Of a stretch of DNA of 64,000 nucleotides, positions 44,140 through 52,269 are shown one piece after another. The stretch comes from Oceanihabitans sediminis (GTDB lineage Bacteria; Bacteroidota; Bacteroidia; Flavobacteriales; Flavobacteriaceae). The first letter of the stretch is position 1. Every line of letters starts with the position of its first letter. The stretch is from contig NZ_QPIG01000004.1 in NCBI RefSeq assembly GCF_003337215.1, positions 62,001 to 126,000 on the forward strand, given 5' to 3'. The position numbers and the translations under genes were made by a program. The notes beneath the pieces were generated by a model. It worked only from the letters and a program-made list of their open reading frames with translations. It was not told the DNA's origin and searched no databases.

Positions 44140-45159
44140 ATGCAAAGCACTAGAACATTTTCAGATAAAGTATTTTTAGTTCTAAAAGGACTAGGAATGG
44201 GAGCTGCAAATAAAGTTCCTGGTGTATCTGGTGGTGTTGTAGCATTTGTTGCTGGCTTTTATGAAGAGTTTATTTATTCGCTTCAAAAAATAAATTTAAA
44301 AGCCTTTAAATTATTCATCAACGGGAGATTTAAAAGCTTCTTTCAATATATAAACGGGAAGTTTTTAAGCTTGTTATTCCTCGGAATGATTATAAGCTAT
44401 TTTAGTGTTTCAAAAATACTAGATTATTTAATTGTTCATTACGAACTCTATGTTTGGAGTGTATTCTTCGGAATGATTATAGGTTCCATTTACTATATAA
44501 GTAAAGATTTTAAAGATTGGAATTACCAAACCTACCTAGTACTGTTTATAGGAATTATAATAGGCGTAAGCATCAGTTTCTTAGATCCCGCAAAAGAAAA
44601 TGACAACCTTTGGTTCGTGTTTTTCTGCGGTATTATAAGTGTTTCAGGTATGACTTTGCCTGGTTTCTCTGGCTCATTCATTTTAATTCTTTTAGGGAAT
44701 TATGTTTTACTTTTAGTAGATTCTGTTAATGCCCTTGCAGATAGTTTTGCAGATGTAATTCGAGGAGATTTTTCGTTTTTACAAAATGACGAACGAACAA
44801 GAATGTTAAAGGTTCTTGCTGTTTTCACCATAGGATCGGTTGTTGGCCTAGTTACTTTTTCACACGTTTTAAACTATATTCTTAAAAACTATAAAAGCAT
44901 TACAATAGCTTCTATAATAGGTTTTATTGTAGGTTCGCTTGGCGTTGTTTGGCCATTTAAAAAAACCATATTTAAAACCAAGGAAGACGGAAGTTTTCTA
45001 GTAGATTCTACAGGAAAGAAAATCATAGAAAATTACGAGCGTTTTATACCAGAATTAAATCAAGAAACTTACCTCGCTATTTTTTATGCTATCATTGGAG
45101 TCTTTATTGTTTTAGCATTAGAATACTACGGAAACAAAACTAGAAAGCAACATGCGTAA
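44140..45159 (+). CDS. DUF368 membrane protein, undecaprenyl-phosphate translocase family (copy 2)
   Basis: 339 residues, a paralogue of the preceding protein. The hallmarks are GAANKVPGVSGGVVAFVAGFYEEFI and MTLPGFSGSFILILLGNYVLL. The acidic residue of GAADAVPG in copy 1 is Asn-Lys here, a difference at a conserved motif. The start codon follows the stop of copy 1 with no gap and the end overlaps aroE by 8 nt, so three genes form one unit. It may be redundant with copy 1 or prefer another lipid carrier or condition. Confidence 0.92.
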   Translation: MQSTRTFSDKVFLVLKGLGMGAANKVPGVSGGVVAFVAGFYEEFIYSLQKINLKAFKLFINGRFKSFFQYINGKFLSLLFLGMIISYFSVSKILDYLIVHYELYVWSVFFGMIIGSIYYISKDFKDWNYQTYLVLFIGIIIGVSISFLDPAKENDNLWFVFFCGIISVSGMTLPGFSGSFILILLGNYVLLLVDSVNALADSFADVIRGDFSFLQNDERTRMLKVLAVFTIGSVVGLVTFSHVLNYILKNYKSITIASIIGFIVGSLGVVWPFKKTIFKTKEDGSFLVDSTGKKIIENYERFIPELNQETYLAIFYAIIGVFIVLALEYYGNKTRKQHA

Positions 45160-45889
45160 ATTTGGATTAATAGGAAAGAACATAAGTTATTCTTTCTCTG
45201 AAAATTATTTTACAGAAAAGTTTAGAACAGAAAAAATCGCAGATACAACTTATCATACCTATGATTTAGATACGATTTCAGAGCTTCCGAAACTACTAAA
45301 GAAAAATAAGCAGCTAAAAGGTTTAAATGTAACTATTCCCTACAAAGAACAAGTAGTTCCGTATTTAGATGAAATCAACAAGCAGGCGAGAAAAATTGGT
45401 GCTATAAATACCATAAAAATCACCAAAAAAGGAAAACTAAAAGGGTATAACACCGATTATTACGGATTTAAACAATCTTTATTACCGCATCTAAAACCAC
45501 ACCATACATCTGCTTTGATTTTAGGAACTGGTGGAGCTAGCAAAGCAGTTGCATACGCACTAAAAAAACTAGGTATTAAATATTTTTATGTGTCTAGAAA
45601 CATATCTGAAAAAGAAACTTTTACTTATCAAAGCCTAAGCAAATTTGCTATACAAAAGAACACAATAATCATAAATTGTACACCACTAGGAACATATCCA
45701 AACATAGATGCATGTCCTGATATTCCGTATCAAGAAATAACGGAAAAGCATTTGCTATTTGACCTGATTTACAATCCGGAAGAAACCAAATTCCTACAAT
45801 TTGGAAAGCAAAAAAAAGCAACCACCATAAACGGTTTAAGAATGTTGCAACTTCAAGCCGATAAATCTTGGCAAATCTGGAACAAATAA
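45152..45889 (+). CDS. aroE: Shikimate dehydrogenase
   Basis: 245 residues, short but typical of Bacteroidota. The substrate site is YSFSENYF followed by GLNVTIPYKEQV with the catalytic Lys, then NTIKIT..GYNTDYYGF with the key Asp. The NADP-binding loop is GTGGASKAV. It reduces 3-dehydroshikimate in the aromatic amino-acid pathway. It is translationally coupled to the DUF368 genes by an 8-nt overlap; no other aro gene is in the window. Confidence 0.95.
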   Translation: MRKFGLIGKNISYSFSENYFTEKFRTEKIADTTYHTYDLDTISELPKLLKKNKQLKGLNVTIPYKEQVVPYLDEINKQARKIGAINTIKITKKGKLKGYNTDYYGFKQSLLPHLKPHHTSALILGTGGASKAVAYALKKLGIKYFYVSRNISEKETFTYQSLSKFAIQKNTIIINCTPLGTYPNIDACPDIPYQEITEKHLLFDLIYNPEETKFLQFGKQKKATTINGLRMLQLQADKSWQIWNK

Positions 45890-45908
45890 GAATACTACTT
45901 TCTTTTTC

Positions 45909-45939
45909 TTGAAAATATTCCGCTTGTTTACTATCTTTA
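45909..45939 (+). promoter_or_regulatory. Possible promoter of the DUF349 gene
   Basis: TTG, a 20-nt spacer, then TATCTTTA (last base differs from TAnnTTTG). It lies 34 nt before the ATG. Confidence 0.45.
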
Positions 45940-45973
45940 ACGCTAGAGTATTTAACTAAATAAACATTTTTAA

Positions 45974-47887
45974 ATGTCAGAGCAAGATAACCTGCTTCAA
46001 GCAGACGGAAAACCAGAAGAACAGTCTACAGAAAACACTGAAAACACAGTAGTAAATACAGAAACTGATTCTACAGAAGATCATGAAAATCGTGATGAAG
46101 TAATTGATGAAATCGAAGCTTCAAATGCAGAAGATGCCGAAGATGAAGGAACGCAAGAAAGGCACGAAATTGAAGTAAAAGATTATCATAAAATGGATTT
46201 GGAAGCTCTAGTTGTAGAGCTTGAAAAACTGGTTAAGTATGAAAAGGTACAAGCTATAAAAAAGCATGTTGAAGATATAAGAACCGAATTTAAAACGAAA
46301 TTCAACACGCTTCTTGAAGAAAAGAAAGAAGAGTTTTTAAACGAAGGTGGAAATGAAATCGATTTCCATTACGCTAGTCCAATTCAGAAAAAGTTTAAAG
46401 ATATTTATCGTGATTTTCGCGATAAATTAAATGCTCATTATAAAAGCATCGAACAAAACCATCAAAAAAACTTAGCAGAACGCCTAGATATTATTGAAGA
46501 AATTAAAGGACTAATTAATGTTGAAGAAAACATCAACACGACCTATAATTACTTCAAAAAACTTCAAGAAAGATGGAAAAACGCTGGTGCAATTCCAAGA
46601 GACAAATACAATACCGTTTGGAATAATTATCACCATAATGTAGAGGTTTTTTATGACTACTTACATCTAAACAGAGATCTACGAGATTTAGATTTTAAAC
46701 ACAATTTAGAGCAAAAGCAAAAAATTGTAGAAAGAGCTGAAGAATTGGCTAAAGACGACAATTTAAATCGTGCTTTTAGAGAATTACAAGTTTTACATAA
46801 AATTTGGAAAGAAGACTTAGGCCCTGTTGCGAAAGAGCACAGAGATGAAATTTGGAATAAATTTAAAGCTGCTACTAAAATCATTCATGACAAACGTCAA
46901 GAGTATTTTAAAGATTTAGATAAAATTTATGTACTAAACTTAAAAACGAAACAAGCTATTATTTCTAAAATAGAAGCTATTTCTAAACAGACTCCAAAAT
47001 CACACAGTGCTTGGCAAAACAAAATCAAAGAAGTTGATGCATTACGTAACGAGTTTTTTAGCGCAGGAAAAGTACCGATAAAAGTTAACGAAGCTACTTG
47101 GACTAAGTTTAAAGTGGTTGTTAGAGAGTTTAATAGAAATAAAAACGCTTTCTATAAAAACCTAAAAAAGGATCAACAGGAAAACTTAGATAAAAAATTA
47201 GAGCTAATTAAAATAGCTGAAGCAAATAAAGACAGTGACGATTTTGAAACTACTACGCCATTAATGAAGAAAATTCAAAGCGAGTGGAAAGAGATTGGAC
47301 ATGTACCAAGAAAAGACAGCGATAAAATCTGGAAACAATTTAAAAGCGCTTGCAACCATTATTTTGACAAGTTTCACGCTACGAAAGAAGCAGAAAACAA
47401 AGAAGGTTTCGAGGTGTATAATAAAAAGAAAGAACTATTAGAAACCATGAAATCCTTAGAAATGAGTGGTGATAAGGATAAGGACCTAAAACTAATCAAA
47501 GTTCATATTAAGCAGTGGAAAGACCTAGGAACGGTTCCTTCAAACAAACGTTATATTGAAGGTAAGTTTAGCAAAACATTAGATGCTTTGTTTGACAACC
47601 TGAAAATGGATAAGAAAGAAGCAGAAATGATTAAGTTTGAAAATAAACTTGAAAGCTTAAGCAATGCTAACAATAGTAGATTCTTAGATAATGAACACTC
47701 TTTTATAAGAAAGAAAATTGATGAAATTAAAGGAGAAATTAACCAATTGGAAAATAATTTACAATTCTTTACAAATGTAAATGACGACAATCCGTTGGTG
47801 AAAGAAGTGCATAAAAACATTAAAAATCATAAAGAAGATTTAGCTCTTTGGAAGACTAAACTTAGCAAAATAAAAGAACTTTATTAG
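45974..47887 (+). CDS. DUF349 repeat protein, highly charged coiled-coil type
   Basis: 637 residues. An acidic N-terminus (Glu/Asp/Thr-rich, ~1-70) precedes several DUF349 units with the pattern LQERWKNAGAIPRDKYNTVWNNY, VLHKIWKEDLGPVAKEHRDEIWNKF, IQSEWKEIGHVPRKDSDKIWKQF, and VKQWKDLGTVPSNKRYIEGKF. The remainder is Lys/Glu-rich helix, probably coiled coil. It is cytoplasmic. The function of the repeat is not established. A single-gene unit. Confidence 0.9.
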   Translation: MSEQDNLLQADGKPEEQSTENTENTVVNTETDSTEDHENRDEVIDEIEASNAEDAEDEGTQERHEIEVKDYHKMDLEALVVELEKLVKYEKVQAIKKHVEDIRTEFKTKFNTLLEEKKEEFLNEGGNEIDFHYASPIQKKFKDIYRDFRDKLNAHYKSIEQNHQKNLAERLDIIEEIKGLINVEENINTTYNYFKKLQERWKNAGAIPRDKYNTVWNNYHHNVEVFYDYLHLNRDLRDLDFKHNLEQKQKIVERAEELAKDDNLNRAFRELQVLHKIWKEDLGPVAKEHRDEIWNKFKAATKIIHDKRQEYFKDLDKIYVLNLKTKQAIISKIEAISKQTPKSHSAWQNKIKEVDALRNEFFSAGKVPIKVNEATWTKFKVVVREFNRNKNAFYKNLKKDQQENLDKKLELIKIAEANKDSDDFETTTPLMKKIQSEWKEIGHVPRKDSDKIWKQFKSACNHYFDKFHATKEAENKEGFEVYNKKKELLETMKSLEMSGDKDKDLKLIKVHIKQWKDLGTVPSNKRYIEGKFSKTLDALFDNLKMDKKEAEMIKFENKLESLSNANNSRFLDNEHSFIRKKIDEIKGEINQLENNLQFFTNVNDDNPLVKEVHKNIKNHKEDLALWKTKLSKIKELY

Positions 47888-47900
47888 TTATAAAAAACTA

Positions 47901-47936
47901 AGCCCTATCTAAATACTTCAGTATTTAAATAGGGCT
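47901..47936. repeat. Hairpin without a T run, followed by CTAA-type repeats
   Basis: AGCCCTAT..AAATAC pairs with GTATTT..ATAGGGCT around TTCA, with one 2-nt internal mismatch. No poly-T follows; instead several CTAA units run to ~47962. The rest of 47937-48111 holds no gene. Confidence 0.5.
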
Positions 47937-48111
47937 AGTAACTAACTAAACTAACTAAATCGTTATTACTTTTTTAGTAAAGAAATAACAATATTATAAA
48001 ATGACACTTTAAAGTATTTGTTCTGCTATTAACCTATCTACCAATGAAAGTAGTGCCATTTATTATATATACGCAGGAAAATCTATTTTGGATTATTTAA
48101 CTTCTAAAAAA

Positions 48112-48885
48112 TTATATTTTTTTAGCTTCTTCCCAAAACACATCCATTTCCGCAAGGCTCATATCTTTTAAATCTTTATTTAAAGATTTAGCTTTTCCTT
48201 CTAAATATTGAAAACGATTTATAAATTTTTTATTTGTTCGTTCTAAGGCGTTTTCTGGGTTTATTTTTAAGAACCTAGCATAATTCACTAAAGAGAACAT
48301 AACATCTCCAAATTCGCTTTCCATAGCGTCTTTATTACCTAGTTTCACTTCGTCTTTAAATTCCTGAAGCTCCTCCTCTACTTTTTCCCATACTTGACTA
48401 CTTTCCTCCCAGTCAAACCCTACACCAGCAACCTTATCTTGAATTCTGTTTGCTTTCACAAGAGCTGGCAATCCTTTAGGAACTCCCTCAAGAACACTTG
48501 TTTTTCCTTCTTTAAGTTTCAGCTTTTCCCAATTTTGCTTTACTTCTTCTTCATTTTCAACAATAACATCTCCGTAAATATGCGGGTGCCTGTCAATTAA
48601 TTTATCACAAATACTATTACAAACATCCGCGATATCAAAATCTTTAGTTTCGCTTCCTATTTTAGAGTAAAAAACAATATGTAATAAAACATCTCCCAGT
48701 TCTTTTTTCACTTCTTCTAAATCATTTTCCAGAATTGCATCACCTAGTTCATAGGTTTCTTCAATAGTTAAATGACGAAGCGTTTCCATGGTTTGTTTTT
48801 TATCCCAAGGACATTGCTCACGAAGTTCATCCATGATAGTTAAAAGTCTATCAAATGCTTTTAGTTGGTTTTCTCTAGAGTTCAT
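48112..48885 (-). CDS. mazG: Nucleoside triphosphate pyrophosphohydrolase MazG
   Basis: 257 residues with two MazG units. The N-terminal unit has CPWDKKQTMETLRHLTIEETYEL and KKELGDVLLH with the metal-binding Glu/Asp set; the C-terminal unit has EEELQEFKDEVK..ESEFGDVMFSLVNYARFL. It hydrolyses (d)NTPs to monophosphates and pyrophosphate, probably cleaning damaged nucleotides. It is unrelated to a toxin operon: no mazE/mazF is next to it. Its -7 element (48900-48907) sits just past the terminator of the upstream gene. Confidence 0.95.
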   Translation of the reverse strand: MNSRENQLKAFDRLLTIMDELREQCPWDKKQTMETLRHLTIEETYELGDAILENDLEEVKKELGDVLLHIVFYSKIGSETKDFDIADVCNSICDKLIDRHPHIYGDVIVENEEEVKQNWEKLKLKEGKTSVLEGVPKGLPALVKANRIQDKVAGVGFDWEESSQVWEKVEEELQEFKDEVKLGNKDAMESEFGDVMFSLVNYARFLKINPENALERTNKKFINRFQYLEGKAKSLNKDLKDMSLAEMDVFWEEAKKI

Positions 48886-48899
48886 AAAAAGTGTTTTGG

Positions 48900-48907
48900 C
48901 AAAAATA
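48900..48907 (-). promoter_or_regulatory. -7 element of mazG
   Basis: The minus strand reads TATTTTTG, ending 14 nt before the ATG. It adjoins the terminator at 48913-48944, so the -33 region lies within the hairpin and shows no matching TTG. Confidence 0.4.
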
Positions 48908-48912
48908 CTAAC

Positions 48913-48944
48913 AAAAAATCCAACTGTAGTAGTTGGATTTTTTT
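48913..48944 (-). terminator. Terminator of the DUF5606 gene
   Basis: AAAAAATCCAACT and AGTTGGATTTTTT pair around GTAGT. It lies 20 nt beyond the stop at 48964 and is symmetric enough to act in both directions. Confidence 0.88.
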
Positions 48945-48963
48945 AAATATATGTATGTAAATG

Positions 48964-49383
48964 TTATTCTTCCTCTTCTGAAGTTGCTGTTGCTTCTTCA
49001 AAATCTAACATATTGTGTTTTTCTAATAAGTTATACCACTGAATGATTTTTTTAATATCACTAGCGTATACTCTATCTTCATCGTAGTTTGGTAAAACCT
49101 CAAAAAAGTATTCTTCTAATTTATCTTTACTTTCTTTATGACTAATAGAAGTTTGCTTACCACCTTCTTTTTCTTTGATTTTTTTAAATACTTCTTTTAA
49201 AGGTAACTCCTCTTGAAGCGTATAAATTGCTATTTCGCTTAATACACTAACATTGTCTTGCATGTTTACTGGAATCTTTTTTTGATCTATTAAAGATTCA
49301 ACAATAAAACCACCTCTAGTTTGAGTAATTAATTTAAATAATCCTGGTCTTCCTGAAATGGATAATACTTTATCTAAACTCAT
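48964..49383 (-). CDS. DUF5606 family protein
   Basis: 139 residues: an N-terminal beta domain (LDKVLSISGRPGLFKLITQTRGGFIVESL), a middle with LPLKEVFKKI, a helical segment (YASDIKKIIQWYNLLEKHNML) and a Glu-rich tail. This is the DUF5606 pattern found in Bacteroidota; no function is known. It has its own promoter and terminator, so it is monocistronic, downstream of def. Confidence 0.87.
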   Translation of the reverse strand: MSLDKVLSISGRPGLFKLITQTRGGFIVESLIDQKKIPVNMQDNVSVLSEIAIYTLQEELPLKEVFKKIKEKEGGKQTSISHKESKDKLEEYFFEVLPNYDEDRVYASDIKKIIQWYNLLEKHNMLDFEEATATSEEEE

Positions 49384-49403
49384 ATCTTAATTATTAAAGT
49401 CCG

Positions 49404-49433
49404 CAAATATATTTGTTTGCTTTGGCTAAACAA
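49404..49433 (-). promoter_or_regulatory. Bacteroidota-type promoter of the DUF5606 gene
   Basis: On the minus strand there is TTG, a 19-nt spacer, then TATATTTG; both elements match. It lies in the 53-nt gap after def. The implied leader is ~16 nt. Confidence 0.6.
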
Positions 49434-49436
49434 ATT

Positions 49437-50027
49437 TTATCGTTTCTTTTTTTGGTTAGGGAATCTCATTTTATAATCAATATTGATTTTACCCTTAGAG
49501 ATATTTGCTAATTTCCCTTTAATCAAACGTTTTTTTAGACTAGAAAGTTTATCTGTAAATAAAATACCATCTATATGATCGTATTCATGCTGAATAACTC
49601 TAGCTATTAAACCTTCGTAGGTTTCAGTATGCTTCTTGAAGTTTTCGTCAAAATATTCAATAGTGATTTTCGGCTTTCTAAAAACATCTTCTCTCACATC
49701 TGGAATACTTAAACAACCTTCATTAAAAGCCCACTCGTCTCCTTCTTCTTCAAGAATCTGAGCATTGATAAATACTTTTTTAAATCCTTTTAGCGTTTCT
49801 TGTTCTTCTTCTGTTAAAGACTCATCTTCAGCAAAAGGTTCTGTGTCTACTAAAAACAATCTAATTGGTAATCCAATTTGCGGAGCAGCTAAACCAACAC
49901 CAAAAGCGTTGTACATTGTCTCGAACATATTAGCTATTAATTGGTCTAACTCCGGATAGTCTTTAGTAATGTCTGTACCTGTTTTCTTTAAAACAGGATC
50001 TCCATATGCTACAATAGGTAAAATCAT
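49437..50027 (-). CDS. def: Peptide deformylase
   Basis: 196 residues. Motif 1 is GVGLAAPQIG, motif 2 EGCLSIP with the metal-binding Cys, motif 3 QHEYDHIDG with the two metal His and catalytic Glu. An insertion of about 10 acidic residues lies before motif 2 (SLTEEEQETLKGFKK). It removes the formyl group from nascent N-termini. A -7 element is at 50051-50058. Confidence 0.96.
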   Translation of the reverse strand: MILPIVAYGDPVLKKTGTDITKDYPELDQLIANMFETMYNAFGVGLAAPQIGLPIRLFLVDTEPFAEDESLTEEEQETLKGFKKVFINAQILEEEGDEWAFNEGCLSIPDVREDVFRKPKITIEYFDENFKKHTETYEGLIARVIQHEYDHIDGILFTDKLSSLKKRLIKGKLANISKGKINIDYKMRFPNQKKKR

Positions 50028-50050
50028 GCGATATTTTAAGTAATTTCAGG

Positions 50051-50058
50051 CAAAAATA
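50051..50058 (-). promoter_or_regulatory. -7 element of def
   Basis: The minus strand reads TATTTTTG, 23 nt before the ATG at 50027. There is no -33 TTG. Confidence 0.4.
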
Positions 50059-50090
50059 CAATACTTCCGCTATTTACTAAGTAAAAAACA

Positions 50091-50120
50091 AAAAAAACTC
50101 CTTTAAATAAAAGGAGTTTT
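50091..50120 (-). terminator. Terminator of the small T9SS cargo gene
   Basis: AAAACTCCTTT and AAAGGAGTTTT pair around a 5-nt loop, with a long A run at low coordinates (U run on the minus strand). Confidence 0.85.
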
Positions 50121-50147
50121 AAAATATTATTTATTAAAATTAAACTA

Positions 50148-50726
50148 CTAATTCGAAATAATTACTTTTCTATTTATAGTTCCAAAATCGGTGATAATTT
50201 GCGCTATATAAATACCGTTTGCTAAATTAGACACATCTACAGACACTTTACTTAGGTCTGCTGCTTTAGTGCTTAACATTTCTTTTCCAGTAACAGAATA
50301 GATCTTTACTTTAACATTTGTGTTAATTCCTAATTCCACATTTAAACTGTTTCCTTTAGAAACAGGGTTTGGATAGACTTTAAGCATAGAACGAAACATC
50401 TTTTCAAATTCTGCTGCAGATAAACTTCCTCCGGTGTAATCACATATAATATCTCCAAAATCTACGGTAATATTATTTGGATCTGCTAAAGTAGATCCAG
50501 GTGTAATATTATAAACAGTGATTTCGTCTGAACATGAGATTAAAGTAAATACAATAGATTCTACAGTTACAGTTGGTGGTCTTTGCGAACAAGGCAAAGT
50601 TCCTGGGTCATAAACAACAATAAGTTTGGTTTCTGTTGCAAACGCATTTGGCGGGCAAAATTGCGCCTGTATTTGGTTTATTCCTAAAAACGCAAACACA
50701 AGCAATGCTAAGTAGTAGTTTTTCAT
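50148..50726 (-). CDS. Small T9SS-exported protein with type A sorting domain
   Basis: 192 residues from ATG 50726, which gives a good signal peptide (MKNYYLALLVFAFLGINQIQAQ); an upstream in-frame start adds an unlikely 17 residues. The mature cargo part is only ~85-90 residues, has four Cys (FCPP, PCSQ, ISCS, IICD) and looks beta-rich. The last ~75 residues are a type A T9SS sorting domain (VYPNPVSKGNSLNVEL ... NGIYIAQI ... RKVIISN). It should be secreted through the outer membrane. The function is unknown. It has its own promoter and terminator. Confidence 0.88.
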   Translation of the reverse strand: MKNYYLALLVFAFLGINQIQAQFCPPNAFATETKLIVVYDPGTLPCSQRPPTVTVESIVFTLISCSDEITVYNITPGSTLADPNNITVDFGDIICDYTGGSLSAAEFEKMFRSMLKVYPNPVSKGNSLNVELGINTNVKVKIYSVTGKEMLSTKAADLSKVSVDVSNLANGIYIAQIITDFGTINRKVIISN

Positions 50727-50747
50727 ATATAAAGATTTGAGTTCTAT

Positions 50748-50777
50748 CAAATATACATAAAAACAAACCACAAACAA
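50748..50777 (-). promoter_or_regulatory. Bacteroidota-type promoter of the small T9SS cargo gene
   Basis: On the minus strand there is TTG, a 19-nt spacer, then TATATTTG, 21 nt before the ATG. Both boxes fit the consensus. Confidence 0.6.
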
Positions 50778-50874
50778 CTAATTTATTAGCTAACAGACAA
50801 TAAAAATTCGATATCAGGTAATTATTTGCAAAAAAATCCAATAAAAGTTACGGAATATGTAAGAAAAATACTTT

Positions 50875-51285
50875 TTATTTAGAATATAAATAACTCTGCA
50901 AGATGATAGTGGCACTTATTTCATCTACCAAAGCCTTATTCTTACGTTGCTTTTTATTCAGACCAGAATCAATCATCGTTTGAAATGCCATCTTAGAAGT
51001 AAAACGTTCATCTACACGTTTCATTGGCATTTCAGGAAAAGAAGCAGTAAATTTCTTTATAAAATTTTGAATGGCAGCTTCACTTTCTGAAACTTCATTA
51101 TTTAGTTGTTTTGGTTCCCCAACAACAACAAGTTCTACTTTTTCGTTTTTAAAATAGTCGGTTAAAAACGGAATCAATTCTTTTGTCGGTACAGTTGTTA
51201 AACCAGAAGCTATAATCTGTAACTCATCGGTTACGGCAATTCCGGTTCTCTTAGTTCCAAAGTCTAATGCTAGTATTCTTTTCAT
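50875..51285 (-). CDS. ruvX: RuvX/YqgF, pre-16S rRNA processing nuclease family
   Basis: 136 residues, normal length. RNase H-like fold motifs: LALDFGTKRTGIAV with the first acid, VVGEPKQLN, and VDERFTS near the end; the final DEISATIILQSYL supplies the last acid. It is needed for maturation of 16S rRNA 5' ends in E. coli, with a former Holliday-junction resolvase label. A -7 element (51293-51300) lies 7 nt before the ATG. Confidence 0.94.
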   Translation of the reverse strand: MKRILALDFGTKRTGIAVTDELQIIASGLTTVPTKELIPFLTDYFKNEKVELVVVGEPKQLNNEVSESEAAIQNFIKKFTASFPEMPMKRVDERFTSKMAFQTMIDSGLNKKQRKNKALVDEISATIILQSYLYSK

Positions 51286-51292
51286 CTGGATG

Positions 51293-51300
51293 CAAATTTA
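51293..51300 (-). promoter_or_regulatory. -7 element of ruvX
   Basis: The minus strand reads TAAATTTG, 7 nt before the ATG at 51285, which implies a very short leader. There is no -33 TTG. Confidence 0.4.
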
Positions 51301-51372
51301 AACTTTATTCTGAAGCTTTAATAGCTATACCATATTTTTAATCTTAGCACTTAGTTTTATCAATTATAGATT

Positions 51373-51380
51373 TATCTTTG
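51373..51380 (+). promoter_or_regulatory. -7 element upstream of dapD
   Basis: TATCTTTG, an exact TAnnTTTG match, 66 nt before the dapD ATG. The leader shows no recognised riboswitch. Confidence 0.45.
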
Positions 51381-51446
51381 TAAATCATAGAAAAATAATT
51401 CAGCCCCAACTTTAATAGAGGCTTTAGAAATAAAATACCTTTTAAA

Positions 51447-52262
51447 ATGAAAGAACTACAACAAATAATTGAAAACGCTTGGAACAATAGAGAATTACTT
51501 AAAGAAGAACAAACCATCTCTGCTATTAGAGAAGTTGTTAATTTATTAGATTCAGGTAAGCTTCGTGTTGCCGAACCAACAGAAAATGGATGGCAAGTTA
51601 ATGAGTGGGTGAAGAAAGCTGTAGTTTTATATTTCCCTATTCAAAAAATGGAAACTTTTGAAGTTGGTATTTTTGAATATCATGACAAAATTCCTCTAAA
51701 AACTGGCTATGCCGAAAAAGGAATTCGTGTAGTACCTCATGCAGTTGCTAGACATGGTGCCTATATTTCTGCAGGAACCATATTAATGCCTAGTTATGTA
51801 AATATTGGTGCATATGTTGATGAAGGTACGATGGTGGATACTTGGGCAACGGTTGGTAGTTGTGCGCAAATAGGTAAAAACGTACATCTTTCAGGAGGTG
51901 TTGGAATTGGTGGTGTTTTAGAACCTTTACAAGCGGCGCCAGTAATTATTGAAGACGGAGCTTTTATTGGATCAAGATGTATTGTTGTGGAAGGAGTTCG
52001 CGTAGAAAAAGAAGCTGTTTTAGGTGCAAATGTCGTTTTAACCATGAGCACAAAAATTATTGATGTTACCGGAGATGAACCTGTAGAAACAAAAGGTGTT
52101 ATCCCTGCTCGTTCTGTAGTAATTCCTGGAAGTTATACTAAAAAGTTCCCTGCAGGAGAATTCCAAGTTCCTTGTGCTTTAATTATTGGAAAACGAAAAG
52201 AAAGCACGGATAAAAAAACATCATTAAATGATGCTTTACGTGAATACGGAGTAGCAGTCTAG
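51447..52262 (+). CDS. dapD: Tetrahydrodipicolinate N-succinyltransferase
   Basis: 271 residues. The N-terminal helical part precedes a left-handed beta-helix with hexapeptide repeats; signature segments are GIRVVPHAVARHGAYI, MPSYVNIGAYVDEGTMVDTWATVGSCAQIGKNVHLSGGVGIGGVLEPLQ, and VIPARSVVIPGSYTKKFPAGE. It transfers succinyl from CoA in the diaminopimelate/lysine pathway, matching dapB earlier in the window. The sulfatase gene begins 7 nt later, so the two may share a transcript. Confidence 0.96.
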   Translation: MKELQQIIENAWNNRELLKEEQTISAIREVVNLLDSGKLRVAEPTENGWQVNEWVKKAVVLYFPIQKMETFEVGIFEYHDKIPLKTGYAEKGIRVVPHAVARHGAYISAGTILMPSYVNIGAYVDEGTMVDTWATVGSCAQIGKNVHLSGGVGIGGVLEPLQAAPVIIEDGAFIGSRCIVVEGVRVEKEAVLGANVVLTMSTKIIDVTGDEPVETKGVIPARSVVIPGSYTKKFPAGEFQVPCALIIGKRKESTDKKTSLNDALREYGVAV

Positions 52263-52269
52263 TATTAAA

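Noticed and set aside
48040-48100. 18-codon frame between the DUF349 and mazG genes
   Set aside because: It has no supporting promoter, signal or membrane pattern and is expected by chance in AT-rich DNA.
48112-48885. MazG as part of a toxin-antitoxin or phage-defence module
   Set aside because: No MazE/MazF or defence genes are adjacent. The neighbours are DUF5606, def and ruvX, and the protein is the two-unit housekeeping type.
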